17,291 nt of DNA from CALRGE01 sp964365765 (GTDB lineage Bacteria; Patescibacteriota; Gracilibacteria; UBA1369; 2-02-FULL-48-14). The stretch lies in contig CAYIRB010000015.1 in assembly GCA_964365765.1 (NCBI GenBank), forward strand, positions 1 through 17,291, given 5' to 3'. Position numbers and translations under genes: made by a program. This document shows positions 1 through 9,025 of this stretch, piece after piece (position 1 is the stretch's first letter; the number at the start of each line of letters is the position of its first letter). Under the pieces are notes generated by a model that was given only the letters and a program-made list of their open reading frames with translations, made no database searches and had not been told where the DNA came from.

Positions 1-3000
1 GAAAGGAAGCATGGCTCGAAGGCTGTGGAAGAAATTTGCGATTTTTTCCATAGTTGTGCCTTCTTCTTCGTTTGAAGCCGAGCTTTCGCCCATGTCCAAA
101 CTGTCAAGGAATTCGTCCGCTTCGGATAGAGTTGAATCCATATCCTGAGTTGTACCAACTGACTGGTCAGCTGTGTAGATAACCTTAGCGACTTCGGCTC
201 GGTTGATACCGTCCGTAGGTCTGTAAGTTCCACCGTTGCTGTCACCTGTCATGATACCGTAGTCCGCGACCGCCTGAATATATCCGGCGTGCGGGTCGTT
301 GGCTGAAACATCCTTGAAGTCACCTTCATAACTTGATTTTTCCAAGTTGAATGATTCACCTATCAATACGGCGACGTATTGACGAGGAGCAGGGTCGTTC
401 CAGTCGATGTTCGGATCGTTTTCAACGATAGCCGCGAATTCCGGAGCGTATTGCTCAACGGAAGCAACGTAGCCTTCGTACCATTGACCGTTGGCTGAAC
501 TGTCATGAGGAGCCGCGTCGGATTGTCCTTGGCCTGACGCTTCCATCGCCATTTTGGCAACTTCGGCGTAAGTAACTTGACCGGCAGGGTCGTAGTTACC
601 TTCTCCTTTTCCTTTAACCACACCTTCTTCTCTTAGAGACATTACGGAGTCAAAGTACCAAGTGTCGGCACTGTCCGCTATCTTAATGTCGTTAAATTGA
701 AGACCGGTTTCCGTCAAACTTGAATCGTTTTTGGCAAGCAATACTTCAAGTTCGTCGTTTACGGCGTTGATTTCAGCAACTTCACCACCTGTTGATAAGA
801 TATCCGCGACTTCCGCGAGAGTATCTTTAAGGTCGTCGCTTAATTCATCGCTGATGACCGCCTCTTTAACTTCGCCGAGCGTAGCCATCAAGGTTTCAAC
901 TTCGTCTTCCGTACCTTCCGTGATAACGGCACCTTCTTCAGAGGGGATTGCCGCTACGGAGTTCAATACGTCCGTTGTCGCTTGCAATGCGGCCGTACCT
1001 TTTTCTCCGAAGATTGTTGACTTGTTCAAGAAGTTTGTAAGAATTTCCCCGGCTTTATCGTCGCCGATGAATTTGGCAACTTCAGCCATTAGAGTGGCGG
1101 AAATTTCTCGAGTTACTTCCGCGATAACGTCGGCTTTAATCTTCGCTTTCAAAGCTTCAAGATCAAAACCTTCCGTTTCAACGTCGGAGTACATATCGTC
1201 AAATGAAGTGGAGTAAGAGTCATCGTCAAACTCTTGACGTCCGGCTTCATCTTCAAGGAATTGGCTGATTATTTCATTGTTGGTTCCAGTTGACCAAGCG
1301 CTCTTGTTGGCGTTCAAGTATTCCGTAACAATTTGCATACTTGAATCGACGGAACGCATAATCGAATCCTGAATTTCGAAGAATTTGTCCATTTGTTCAC
1401 CGGACAAATTGCCGTCAGCGGAACCCACCGCAGACTGCATCTTTTCCAATACGGATCCCATTTTCGCGGCACTGTCGTTCAAACTTGCGATCGCGCTAAC
1501 CACCGAAGGTTTGGTGATGTTCATTGATTTTAGAGTCGCAAGGAATTCTTTAGCATTTTCCAAACCTTGTTTCATTCCACCGAGTTCGTCACCCATGGAA
1601 CCTCTCATTTGTTCGAACTGCGCGAATTTATCCGAGCTGTGCAGTGCGTCAAAAGGTCTTGAATCCCAGAAGTCTTGGAAGGCGAATTGCATGTCATCCA
1701 TGAAGTCTCTCATGTCATCTCCCATTGTGTAGGAATTTTGCATGGCATCCTGAATTTGAGCAGGATCGGTGTAACCTCTAATAGTGGCGATTTGCTGTGC
1801 CACGTCCGTATAGGTGTCATTTGCCTTATCGACATAACCCACAAGTTCTGAAATTTGTGATGTAATATCGTCGATATTCGTCTGAACTTCCTCGGGAACG
1901 TTTCCGTTGAATTGGCTTTCGGTCGCCGCCATTTGAAGCAGCATGTCGCCGAAACCTTCGGACATTTGGATAGCGTTCACGCGAGTTTCCATTGTTCCGC
2001 TCAACATTTCGTAGGTATTCAATAATTGCATACCTGTTCGAATGTTTTCAACATCGGCTTGCGTTGAAGTTTCGCTAAGAGCCGCAATTGATGAAGACAA
2101 GGAGCTGTAGTAATTATTGATTTCGTTAATCACTCCCGTTACATCGGCATCCACTTTCGCGAGGCCCTGAATAAGAGTGCCTAAAATCGTAGTGTCGCCG
2201 CCCTTGGAACTGATCTTTGTTGCGACGTCAGTAAATTTCTGAGCAAGACGTGAAGTTCTTGAAGAGAAACGAGACCAACTTTTGGCAACGTTCGAATTCC
2301 TTTGAAGGTCTTTTTCAAGTTGTGACTTTTCTGAAGTCACTTGAGAACCCATTTCTTGCTGATATTGGTCGCCTTCAAAACCGTAGTTGAAGGAACATCC
2401 TTCATCGGAACAGTTTTGGAAACCGTAATCGTCTGATTGACCTTCGTAGTCAGTGAAGTACTGAGAGAATTCCCCGTACTTATCCGATCTTTGTGAAAAG
2501 TCGGTGTATTGCGTATTTGTCATTTGACCGGGCATGAATTGGCCGGTTGTTTGATACTGCTGATACTGTTGGTACTGACCGTTCTGCATTTGGCCGTTTT
2601 GACCGTACTGTTGGTACTGGCTTGAACAGTCTGTGCCTTGAGCACAAGTACTTGTTGGGTACTGCGTACCGGTTTGGTACTGAGTACCGTTATAGTTGGT
2701 TCCGCTTGATGTGTATTGAGTGGTACCCGTCATGTAAGGGTCTGTATATGTAGTACCGGTTGGGTACTGAGTAGTNNNNNNNNNNNNNNNNNNNNNNNNN
2801 NNNNNNNNNNNNNNNNNNNNNNNNNNNNNNNNNNNNNNNNNNNNNNNNNNNNNNNNNNNNNNNNNNNNNNNNNNNTGGTACCCGTCATGTAAGGGTCTGT
2901 ATATGTAGTACCGGTTGGGTACTGAGTAGTACTACCATTTGTATAGGTAGGCTGAGTAGTGGTAGTACCGTTTGTATAGGTAGGCTGAGTAGTGGTAGTA

Positions 3001-3326
3001 CCGTTTGTATAGGTGGGCTGAGTAGTGGTAGTGCCCGAGTACGAAGTATCGGTATAAGTGGGCTGAGTAGTGGTAGTGCCCGAGTATGAAGTGTCGGTGT
3101 AAGTGGGCTGTGTATATGTAGTGGATCCTCCCGACATGTTTGGATCCATGTAATATTCGTCTGCCAAGAGGACGCTCGAGAGGTAGTTGACAGCGTCGAT
3201 CTTGTCGAACATTGTCGTGCCTACGGCGCGGCCTAAAGCCGGCAACCCGACGAAGGTTGCGACTAGGACGGCCAGCGCGCCCAAGCGCACCGATCGCATC
3301 CCTGAATAATGTAGCATTTTTTTCAT
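1..3326 (-). CDS. Giant secreted S-layer homology (SLH) protein, 3' end outside window, interrupted by an assembly gap
   Basis: The reading frame is open from ATG 3326 to the window edge apart from the N gap; I translated positions 2775 to 1 and saw no stop. At least about 1,050 residues are visible. Order of parts: a signal-peptide-like N terminus (basic MKKMLHYSGMRSVR, then a hydrophobic run to about residue 30); a Thr/Tyr/Gln/Gly-rich tandem repeat region from residue 72; a Gln/Tyr-rich stretch (about 2500-2660); a long, probably helical, polar region (about 700-2340); and three SLH-like modules at roughly 535-693, 340-510 and 170-330. The third has GTYRPTDGINRAEVAKV, a close SLH match. 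SLH domains normally bind secondary cell-wall polymers, so this is inferred to be an S-layer or other surface protein. After the last module the chain continues, acidic and Ser-rich. ATG 3317 is an alternative start. The gap changes the apparent frame, which is an assembly effect rather than a frameshift. Confidence 0.88.
2721..2930. repeat. Identical 55-bp sequences on both sides of the N gap
   Basis: Positions 2721-2775 and 2876-2930 are identical over all 55 bases. The left contig ends with exactly the sequence that begins the right contig. Both copies encode the same peptide (TTQYPTGTTYTDPYMTGT) of the SLH protein. This is either an unmerged contig overlap or two real copies of a repeat. 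Confidence 0.95.
2776..2875. other. Assembly gap of 100 N
   Basis: Exactly 100 N bases lie inside the repetitive 5' part of the giant SLH gene. The round length suggests a placeholder for a gap of unknown size. The reading frame upstream has codons starting at positions congruent to 2 mod 3, downstream to 0 mod 3, so the gene looks broken only if the placeholder length is taken literally. Confidence 0.99.
2925..3113 (-). repeat. In-frame tandem repeats coding a Thr/Tyr/Gln-rich segment
   Basis: Within the giant SLH gene, residues 72-134 are tandem repeats. Two copies of a 15-residue unit (TQPTYTDTSYSGTTT, 45 bp) are followed by two copies of an 11-residue unit (TQPTYTNGTTT, 33 bp) and a third variant ending GSTT. 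The periods are multiples of three, so copy-number change keeps the frame. The segment directly follows the secretion signal region and resembles a low-complexity, possibly glycosylated, surface linker (inference). Confidence 0.9.
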
Positions 3327-3450
3327 TTTTGTTTTGGTTAAAGGGTAAAAAGAAAAAAATTAATAAAGTAAAGGAGCCATAAAGATACTCAATAGCTTTT
3401 GCTGTGTTTTTCCGCCCGATTTCATTTTTATTTTTGTATTAAATCGAATA

Positions 3451-3479
3451 ACTATACCACAACCGCCGCAGAATTGCAA
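3451..3479 (-). promoter_or_regulatory. Candidate proximal promoter of the giant SLH gene
   Basis: On the minus strand TTGCAA (3474-3479) is followed after 17 bp by TATAGT (3451-3456). With the TTGACA/TATAAC pair just upstream it would form a tandem promoter, with a leader of about 118 nt. Abundant surface-layer proteins in other bacteria often have tandem promoters and long leaders; applying that here is inference. Confidence 0.45.
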
Positions 3480-3482
3480 GGG

Positions 3483-3510
3483 GTTATAATATGGTTTCCG
3501 AGTTTGTCAA
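3483..3510 (-). promoter_or_regulatory. Candidate distal promoter of the giant SLH gene
   Basis: On the minus strand a perfect -35 TTGACA (3505-3510) is separated by 16 bp from TATAAC (3483-3488), 5 of 6 matches to TATAAT. The predicted transcript would start near 3476 and carry an untranslated leader of about 150 nt before ATG 3326. It lies just downstream of the stop of the 188-residue gene, so the SLH gene probably has its own transcription unit. Confidence 0.55.
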
Positions 3511-3536
3511 ATATAGCATCGCTTATGGCGGCAAAC

Positions 3537-4103
3537 TTATTCAATGTCTGCTTTCAGTTTCACAAGCACAAAAATCTCTCCCAATAATGGGTCTTGTTCT
3601 CGACGAATTATCCCTTCGGTTTCCAGAAGCTCGGCCGCCGCCAGGTACCCATGCTTTTTAAGCCACGTTGTGAACAAGCAATCCACTCTCTCGCCGCTTT
3701 GCATAATTCCCAATAAAAGCCCGTCGTAAACCGTTCGAACCATAGGATCTGTAACACTCAACGCGGCCACTCTTTCCACCATGCTGAGTGCGTGAGCGCG
3801 TTTGAGCTCCTTATCCGCGAGCACAACGCGTCCGTTTTTGACCTCAACCCATCCGGAATCGAGCAATATTTGCAGGGCCGGACCGCAATCGTTAGCCAAG
3901 AACCAAGCATGACTGTAACCGGTGTCATGAGGTACGTCGGTGGTCAAGTCCAGGGCTGTCGTGAGTTTACGCTGAACGAGAAAACGGATCACAGTCAAGA
4001 CTTGCGAGCAGTTTTCCGCCAACCGCATAATGTCTGTGTCTTCTTCCAAGTTTCTAAGGTATTCGGACATCATTGGAAAATTAAGCGGAACTAAGTTTAC
4101 CAC
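3537..4103 (-). CDS. Unrecognised 188-residue protein, possibly with winged-helix-like segments
   Basis: I do not recognise the family. The protein is soluble, with no signal peptide or membrane segment. Two segments look like a helix followed by a beta hairpin: ALQILLDSGWVEVKNGRVVL (about residues 76-95) and a C-terminal one with AELLETEGIIRRE. This loosely suggests winged-helix modules, but it is a visual guess. The first possible start is GTG 4103, five bases after the stop of the upstream exonuclease/DinG-like gene. ATG 4073 and ATG 4070 (residues 11 and 12) are reasonable alternatives, and none has a clear ribosome binding site. The spacing suggests co-transcription with the exonuclease gene and perhaps a related function. 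Confidence 0.75.
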   Translation of the reverse strand: MVNLVPLNFPMMSEYLRNLEEDTDIMRLAENCSQVLTVIRFLVQRKLTTALDLTTDVPHDTGYSHAWFLANDCGPALQILLDSGWVEVKNGRVVLADKELKRAHALSMVERVAALSVTDPMVRTVYDGLLLGIMQSGERVDCLFTTWLKKHGYLAAAELLETEGIIRREQDPLLGEIFVLVKLKADIE

Positions 4104-4108
4104 TTGGG

Positions 4109-6394
4109 TCAGCCGAGGAACAGCTTTTCATTTTCCCGGATTCTGGGGTCTAAAACCAGAATTTTTTTGTTTTTCCATTTGCCGTCGAGAAAACAGTTGA
4201 GCATTCTTTGGAATTTAAGCGCGGCCATGGGGAGAACAAATTGTTTATAAGTGTTTTCATATTTTTGCGCGCGCGATGATTTGATCGGATCGTCGGGGTG
4301 TGAAAAGGGAAGTCTGTGAATTGCCAATAAATCGATCGCGATATTTTCATTCAAGAGAAATTCGAGCATCTCGGAATTGCCAACGTAAATGTTCGAGCCG
4401 CTGTGTTTTTCAGACATTTTTAATATTTTACCCAGTCCGCCGTTCATGTTTTGAACGAAAAGTTTTTTATCGAAGCGTTTTGCCACCTCGCCGAGCGAGT
4501 AAAAAAACTGTTGCGCCGATGCGTTGGAATTCACCAATAGAAAGACGTTTCCGCTGAAATTTTGTATTTGTGATGAAAGTTCATGGCAAGATTCCCCGAT
4601 ATTGTTCGGATTGCTCGGTGGGGAAATTCGGGTTTCGGGATATGAAATCGGCAGAGCGTCAATACTTCGAATTGTTTTAAATTGAAGATCCGTCGGCAGA
4701 GACAATTCGTTCTTTAAGAAGGAGAAATCGTCGCCGAGGTCGCCGTGATGGCAGAAAAGCATGAGTTTGGATTTGTGATTCCACACCTGTTTCTCAAAAA
4801 GCTTCCCCGTGTTTTTCGGAAAAGTGTAGACAAGCGGTTGGTCAAAACGGTCAAAACTCAAGTAGAGGACGGTGGCTTTTTCGCGCAAACTTTTGCATAG
4901 GTAGGATAAGTATTTTTCGGTACCGGTTTTACATGGGCCGTCTTTGAGTTGCGCAAGGACTTTTGTCATCGAGTTTTCGACTGATTCGGCAGAGTCGGCG
5001 ACTTTTGACCAATCGTTCGAACGTCTTTCCTCATCGTTTATAACCAGAGTATGTCTGACTTGACCGGAGTCACCGAGTTTTTGCGTAGCGATTCCAAGTA
5101 AGCCGAAAAGAATAGATATTTTACCGGCGAGTTGCTCGATTGCCAAAATCGAAGCGGGATTTTCACGCGTCAGACGTGACATATCTTCCATGAAACGTTT
5201 TTCACCGAATGTTATTTTCCACGCGTATTCCAGAGATTCCGGGATTTCCTCGACTTCGCTCATGATGAGATTATCGGGTATATCGAGCAGGGGCGCGGCG
5301 CGAACCCTGTCTTTTAGAAAATTCATGTGATTCACGACCGTGATTTTTTTTGACTTGGCGAGTGCTCTGGCATTCGCGTAATAAGATGTGTTGTCACCAT
5401 CCTGACAACAGATTTCGTTCCATAGTCCGTATTCGTCTTTAAACAGGTTCAGTTCGCTCTTTTCTCCGGTTTTGGTTTTTAAAAGCCAAAGTTGAACTTT
5501 AATCGCGAGCATTGTTTCCGTGCCGTCCAAACTTTCTTTCGCGATGAAGTTTGTGAATCTTTCCTCATCAAGGTACTGTGAGGGATCTTTTAGAATCGCG
5601 CAATCTTCGCATGGAGGGAATCGGCTTGTGTCGGAGACCGCGATAAGTGTTTTTCCTTTCAGGGAGGATGCAAAATTTAAGATGTCTTGGGCGCTATGCT
5701 TGCTTTCTTGCAATAAAAAAGGGTTCCGCAAATCTTTGCACAGCTCGCTTAAGTCAGTGCGCGCCTCAAATGTTTTTTGGTCGGACTTGGGTGCGAATTG
5801 CTTGATTCTCACAGCTTCGGTCGAGAAAGAGTCAAGGACATAATCCGCCCAGGGCCATGAGCTTTTTTTCAGTATGCCTGTGATGGATTTTTTTTCTTCG
5901 CCGGAAAGAGCGGCTAGGTGTTTTTTCAGGCTGAACAATAGTTCCACGTTTGCTTTAACGTCGTCCATGGCGCGGTGGGCATTTTCGTGTTTGATTCCCA
6001 GCGCGTTCACCAAAACTTCCAGACTGTAACTCGTTTCATTCTCTAAAAAAACCTGCGCGAGTTGGCAAGTGTCGAGTTGTTTATTTAGTAGACGCATGCC
6101 TTTTTCGGTCAAGAAATTCATATCGAAAAAGATAAAATGGCCGACTATCGGGTAGTCTTGCACTATTTCGCGGATTTGCCCTTCCACTTCGGAAATAAGC
6201 GGAGCGTCTTTCAGCATTTCGTCGGTGATTCCCGTGAGTCTTTTTGTGAATTCGGGGATCTTAAACGGGCACTTCACGAAAGTGGACCACTCTTTGAGGA
6301 TTTTTTCTCCATCGAATACAACTATTCCGATTTCGATAATTTCATCTTCCTTTGGGTTTAGACCCGTTGTTTCTATGTCTAAGCATACGAACAT
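4109..6394 (-). CDS. DEDDh exonuclease fused to a DinG-like helicase region with degenerate ATPase motifs
   Basis: Residues 1-160 are a DnaQ-type 3'-5' exonuclease. The DxE motif is D6/E8 (CLDIETTGL), the second motif is GHFIFFDMNFL with D91, and the third is H140-x4-D145 (HRAMDD). All four acidic residues and the His are present. Residues 200-761 follow the layout of DinG/XPD-like helicases: the segment CAILKDPSQYLDEERF, a VVNHMNFL block (353-360), HRLPFSHPDDPI (693-704), and LVLDPRI near the end. The same arrangement occurs in Firmicutes DinG, where an exonuclease is fused to helicase domains. Here the catalytic helicase motifs look lost. The Walker A position reads QESKHSAQD (229-237), SEVE (379-382) stands where DEAH is expected, and motif VI reads KFQRMLNCF (727-735) instead of QGxGRLIR. 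No Fe-S cysteine cluster is evident. Likely a single-strand exonuclease with a non-ATPase DNA-binding scaffold (inference). Stop is TGA at 4109. Confidence 0.82.
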   Translation of the reverse strand: MFVCLDIETTGLNPKEDEIIEIGIVVFDGEKILKEWSTFVKCPFKIPEFTKRLTGITDEMLKDAPLISEVEGQIREIVQDYPIVGHFIFFDMNFLTEKGMRLLNKQLDTCQLAQVFLENETSYSLEVLVNALGIKHENAHRAMDDVKANVELLFSLKKHLAALSGEEKKSITGILKKSSWPWADYVLDSFSTEAVRIKQFAPKSDQKTFEARTDLSELCKDLRNPFLLQESKHSAQDILNFASSLKGKTLIAVSDTSRFPPCEDCAILKDPSQYLDEERFTNFIAKESLDGTETMLAIKVQLWLLKTKTGEKSELNLFKDEYGLWNEICCQDGDNTSYYANARALAKSKKITVVNHMNFLKDRVRAAPLLDIPDNLIMSEVEEIPESLEYAWKITFGEKRFMEDMSRLTRENPASILAIEQLAGKISILFGLLGIATQKLGDSGQVRHTLVINDEERRSNDWSKVADSAESVENSMTKVLAQLKDGPCKTGTEKYLSYLCKSLREKATVLYLSFDRFDQPLVYTFPKNTGKLFEKQVWNHKSKLMLFCHHGDLGDDFSFLKNELSLPTDLQFKTIRSIDALPISYPETRISPPSNPNNIGESCHELSSQIQNFSGNVFLLVNSNASAQQFFYSLGEVAKRFDKKLFVQNMNGGLGKILKMSEKHSGSNIYVGNSEMLEFLLNENIAIDLLAIHRLPFSHPDDPIKSSRAQKYENTYKQFVLPMAALKFQRMLNCFLDGKWKNKKILVLDPRIRENEKLFLG

Positions 6395-6398
6395 GCGG

Positions 6399-7898
6399 CT
6401 ATTCTATCATAACCGCGAGAATTTTCGCGACTTCGGCTCTGGTTATGCTCTGACCGCCGCGGTATGTGCCGTCGCTGTAACCGCCTATGATCGCGTTGGC
6501 TTTGGCGTAAGCCGTGTAGACCGCGAACCAGTCCGATGAACTCACGTCGGAAAAATTAGGTGTTGTTGACGTTCCGACATCAACCCCCGCGGCGAGTAGA
6601 ATAATTTTGATCGCTCCGGCCCTGTCCACGTAGCTGTCGGGTTTAAAAGTACCGTCGGAGTAGCCGCTTACGATATCTTGATCTTTCGCGTATGTGACAT
6701 AATCTTTGTACCACGCGCCGGAAGAGACGTCGTCAAATGTTGAAGTTGAACTTGTTATGTCGTGGCTGAAGGCCAGCAAGGCCATTTTTAAAATTTGCGC
6801 GCGCGTTACCGGATCATCGGGGCCGAATCTGCCGTCTGAGTAGCCGCCCACTATGTCTTTATTGTAGAGCTCGTTAATGTAGTCCTTCGCCCAGTGACCG
6901 GAAATGTCGCTCAGTTCCGCTTTATCGCTTTCTTCGGCGGAGACCGTCAATGTGCCGTGCATTCCGGCTTCATTATGTCCGGAAATCGAACAAATATATG
7001 TATATGTTCCGGCTTCGTTCGGAGTGAAAGTTACTTCCGTGCTTTCACCGGACGCGACCGTGTCGGACTCCACATCAAGTTCGTCAATTACAAAATTATG
7101 ATTGTATTGACCGTTATTAATGAAAGTGACAATTACTTCTTGCCCGATTTTTGCGCTTAAAGTTGAAGGAGAAAGCGCAAATTCCGTAGCGATAACGGTG
7201 TAGGCGACGGGTGCGATCGCCGGTGTGGTGGCGACAGTTCCCGCGCTTGAAGCCGAGCTCGTGATTTTAATTTGAGTCGCGGCGCTAACGTTGCCGGCCG
7301 CGTCTTTCAGCGAAACATTGAAAGTATCGGTTTGCCCGCTTCCTTTGAGAGCGACTTTCACGCTGAATTTTCCGCTTGAACCTATTGTGCCGTTGGCTGT
7401 GTTAGTGCCGGTTACCAAAACAATCGTATTCGCTTCACCGCTTCCCGTGATGGAATAAGTGTTTCCGCTTGTCGCGACGGTGCTTTCATCCAAATCGGGC
7501 GGCAGAGGCGCGGTTCTGTCGCTGCCCGTTGCCGCTTCATATGCCGTGGCTTCCGCATCGCTTTCCACGATAGTCACTTCAACCGCGTCACTCGGATCGC
7601 TTCCCGTTACCTGAGCTTGTATGAAATAAGTGCTGGTCGTTTCTTGCGCCAATGAAACCGTTACGGAAAATTTACCCGTGGCGTCTGCGTAGCTTGGCGC
7701 GATGTCGTAGGCGCCGCCGGTTGTGATGATTTTTGCACCCGCGCTTGTTTTTCCGGTAATGGTCGTTTTGTTTGAGTTAACGGGTGAGGCGGGAGTGTCC
7801 ACGCTAGGCGTCGGTGTTGTGGACGCGAAGGCGATATTCACCGGAATAAGAAGAAAGACCGCGAATAGGAATACAAAGAGTTTTTTCATTTTGGGCAT
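6399..7898 (-). CDS. Secreted SLH-anchored protein with two Ig-like modules and a type 1 copper cupredoxin
   Basis: A 499-residue exported protein. Residues 1-26 are a signal peptide (MPKMKKLFVF, hydrophobic run, AFAS cleavage-like site). Two beta-rich Ig-like modules follow (about 30-112 and 128-214). A plastocyanin/azurin-like domain spans about 232-320. It has the four usual type 1 copper ligands: H267 (YNHNF), C303, H308 and M313 (C-x4-H-x4-M, in YICSISGHNEAGM). Three SLH modules close the chain (about 328-378, 387-437, 448-497), each with a GGYSDG/SGYSDG-type and TRAQ/DRAG/TRAE signature. It would sit on the cell surface and could carry electrons or bind copper there; the partner is unknown. 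Seventeen bases... separate it from carA upstream, and its stop lies 4 bp from the exonuclease start. ATG 7889 (residue 4) is an alternative start. Confidence 0.9.
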   Translation of the reverse strand: MPKMKKLFVFLFAVFLLIPVNIAFASTTPTPSVDTPASPVNSNKTTITGKTSAGAKIITTGGAYDIAPSYADATGKFSVTVSLAQETTSTYFIQAQVTGSDPSDAVEVTIVESDAEATAYEAATGSDRTAPLPPDLDESTVATSGNTYSITGSGEANTIVLVTGTNTANGTIGSSGKFSVKVALKGSGQTDTFNVSLKDAAGNVSAATQIKITSSASSAGTVATTPAIAPVAYTVIATEFALSPSTLSAKIGQEVIVTFINNGQYNHNFVIDELDVESDTVASGESTEVTFTPNEAGTYTYICSISGHNEAGMHGTLTVSAEESDKAELSDISGHWAKDYINELYNKDIVGGYSDGRFGPDDPVTRAQILKMALLAFSHDITSSTSTFDDVSSGAWYKDYVTYAKDQDIVSGYSDGTFKPDSYVDRAGAIKIILLAAGVDVGTSTTPNFSDVSSSDWFAVYTAYAKANAIIGGYSDGTYRGGQSITRAEVAKILAVMIE

Positions 7899-7918
7899 GT
7901 TAATTTGCGGAAATTATT

Positions 7919-9010
7919 CTAAAGCATTTTCACGAATTCGTCGAAAAGAAAATCCGTGTCCGTGGGACCGGGGCTTGCCTCCGGGTGAAATTGTACCGAG
8001 AAAAAGGGAAGCTTTTTGTGACGAAGCCCCTCGACGCTCCCGTCGTTGGCATTCGCGAACGAAACTTCCCAATCATTCGGGAGTTTTTTTTCGTCGACGG
8101 CAAAGCCGTGATTTTGCGAAGTGATGTAGCATCGGCCGGTCTTAGTATCCATGCATGGCTGATTTTGTCCGCGATGACCGTACTTCAATTTATATGTTTT
8201 GGCGCCCGCGGCGATGCCCATAATTTGGTGACCGAGGCAGATTCCGAATGTCGGGATTTTTCTTCTAAAACATTCGCGCATGATCGCGTGAGTTTCAGTT
8301 AGGACTTCCGGATCGCCCGGACCGTTCGCAAAGAAAATCCCGTCGAACAGGCGCCCAGCGCCTATTTTTTCTTCATGATCGAAAGGGCTCATGTCCCACG
8401 GGAATCTTGTGACCTTGATGCCGCGTTTGAGGAAACTGCGCAGGATATTCAACTTCATTCCCGTGTCGATTATCGCGACGTGTTTTTTGCCATCTCCGTA
8501 TTCTTTCGCTTCGTTAATACTTACTTTCGCTACCAAATTATCCGCGTTTGGATCGTAAAATTCCTTTGTGGATTCGGTATCCGCGGGGTGTATTCTACCG
8601 AGCTGTGAGCCTTTGTCCCGCAACAACTGCGTCAGGGCGCGCGTATCCACTCCCGTAATCCCGGGCACGCCGTACTCGCGCATCCAGTCCGAAAGGCTCT
8701 TCGCGGCGTTCCAATGATAATAATTTTCACTGTAATCGCTGACAATCAGGCCTTTGATATGAATTTTTTCGCTTTCAAAAAGTTTGCTGATTTTGTTTTC
8801 GTCCAGAGCTTCCGCCGGCACGCCGTAATTTCCTATGAGAGGGTAGGTGAGCACGAGAATCTGGTCTTTAAAAGACGGATCAGTCAAACTTTCCGTGTAG
8901 CCCGTCATTCCGGTCGTGAACACCACTTCACCCTCGGTTTCTTCAAAAGCACCGAAGGCTTTCCCAGTAATTTTGGTGCCGTCCTTTAGAGTTAGTGTGA
9001 GTTTTTGCAT
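7919..9010 (-). CDS. carA: Carbamoyl-phosphate synthase small subunit (glutamine amidotransferase)
   Basis: CarA releases ammonia from glutamine and passes it to the large subunit CarB, which makes carbamoyl phosphate for pyrimidine and arginine synthesis. The 363-residue length is normal. The N-terminal half has the CarA-specific domain (EGEVVFTTGMTGYTESLTDP). The C-terminal half is a class I amidotransferase with the nucleophile C258 (FGICLGHQ) and the H342/E344 pair (FHPEASPGP). The oxyanion-loop region FFANGPGDP is also present. carB is not next to it; downstream is the cupredoxin SLH gene. It is transcribed away from the channel gene and the pyrB-pyrC operon, so it is close to, but not part of, the operon it serves. 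Stop is TAG. Confidence 0.96.
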   Translation of the reverse strand: MQKLTLTLKDGTKITGKAFGAFEETEGEVVFTTGMTGYTESLTDPSFKDQILVLTYPLIGNYGVPAEALDENKISKLFESEKIHIKGLIVSDYSENYYHWNAAKSLSDWMREYGVPGITGVDTRALTQLLRDKGSQLGRIHPADTESTKEFYDPNADNLVAKVSINEAKEYGDGKKHVAIIDTGMKLNILRSFLKRGIKVTRFPWDMSPFDHEEKIGAGRLFDGIFFANGPGDPEVLTETHAIMRECFRRKIPTFGICLGHQIMGIAAGAKTYKLKYGHRGQNQPCMDTKTGRCYITSQNHGFAVDEKKLPNDWEVSFANANDGSVEGLRHKKLPFFSVQFHPEASPGPTDTDFLFDEFVKML

Positions 9011-9025
9011 AGGGATTCTTCGGGT

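Noticed and set aside
363..623. Minus-strand 86-codon ORF inside the giant SLH gene
   Set aside because: It lies in a different frame of the same strand; the SLH frame through here encodes recognisable SLH sequence without stops.
731..1732. Plus-strand Ser-rich ORFs (731-1216 and 1385-1732)
   Set aside because: They are antisense to the continuous SLH protein frame, and their Ser/Thr-rich composition is a by-product of that gene's codons.
2925..3113. CRISPR-like array
   Set aside because: The repeats are contiguous, in-frame and coding, with no unique spacers and no cas genes.
2730..3326. A 198-codon gene ending in the frame after the N gap
   Set aside because: The stop arises only from treating the 100-N placeholder as real length; the correct frame downstream of the gap is open to the window start.
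3399..3587. Plus-strand 62-codon ORF in the spacer before the SLH gene
   Set aside because: It spans the minus-strand promoter candidates and the end of the 188-residue gene, and has no family likeness or initiation signal.
4100..4111. UGA recoded as glycine (as in Gracilibacteria/Absconditabacteria)
   Set aside because: TGA stops sit in 4-8 bp overlaps with following starts (10842-10845, 11204-11207, 16361-16368), and the proteins end at family-typical lengths, so UGA is a stop.
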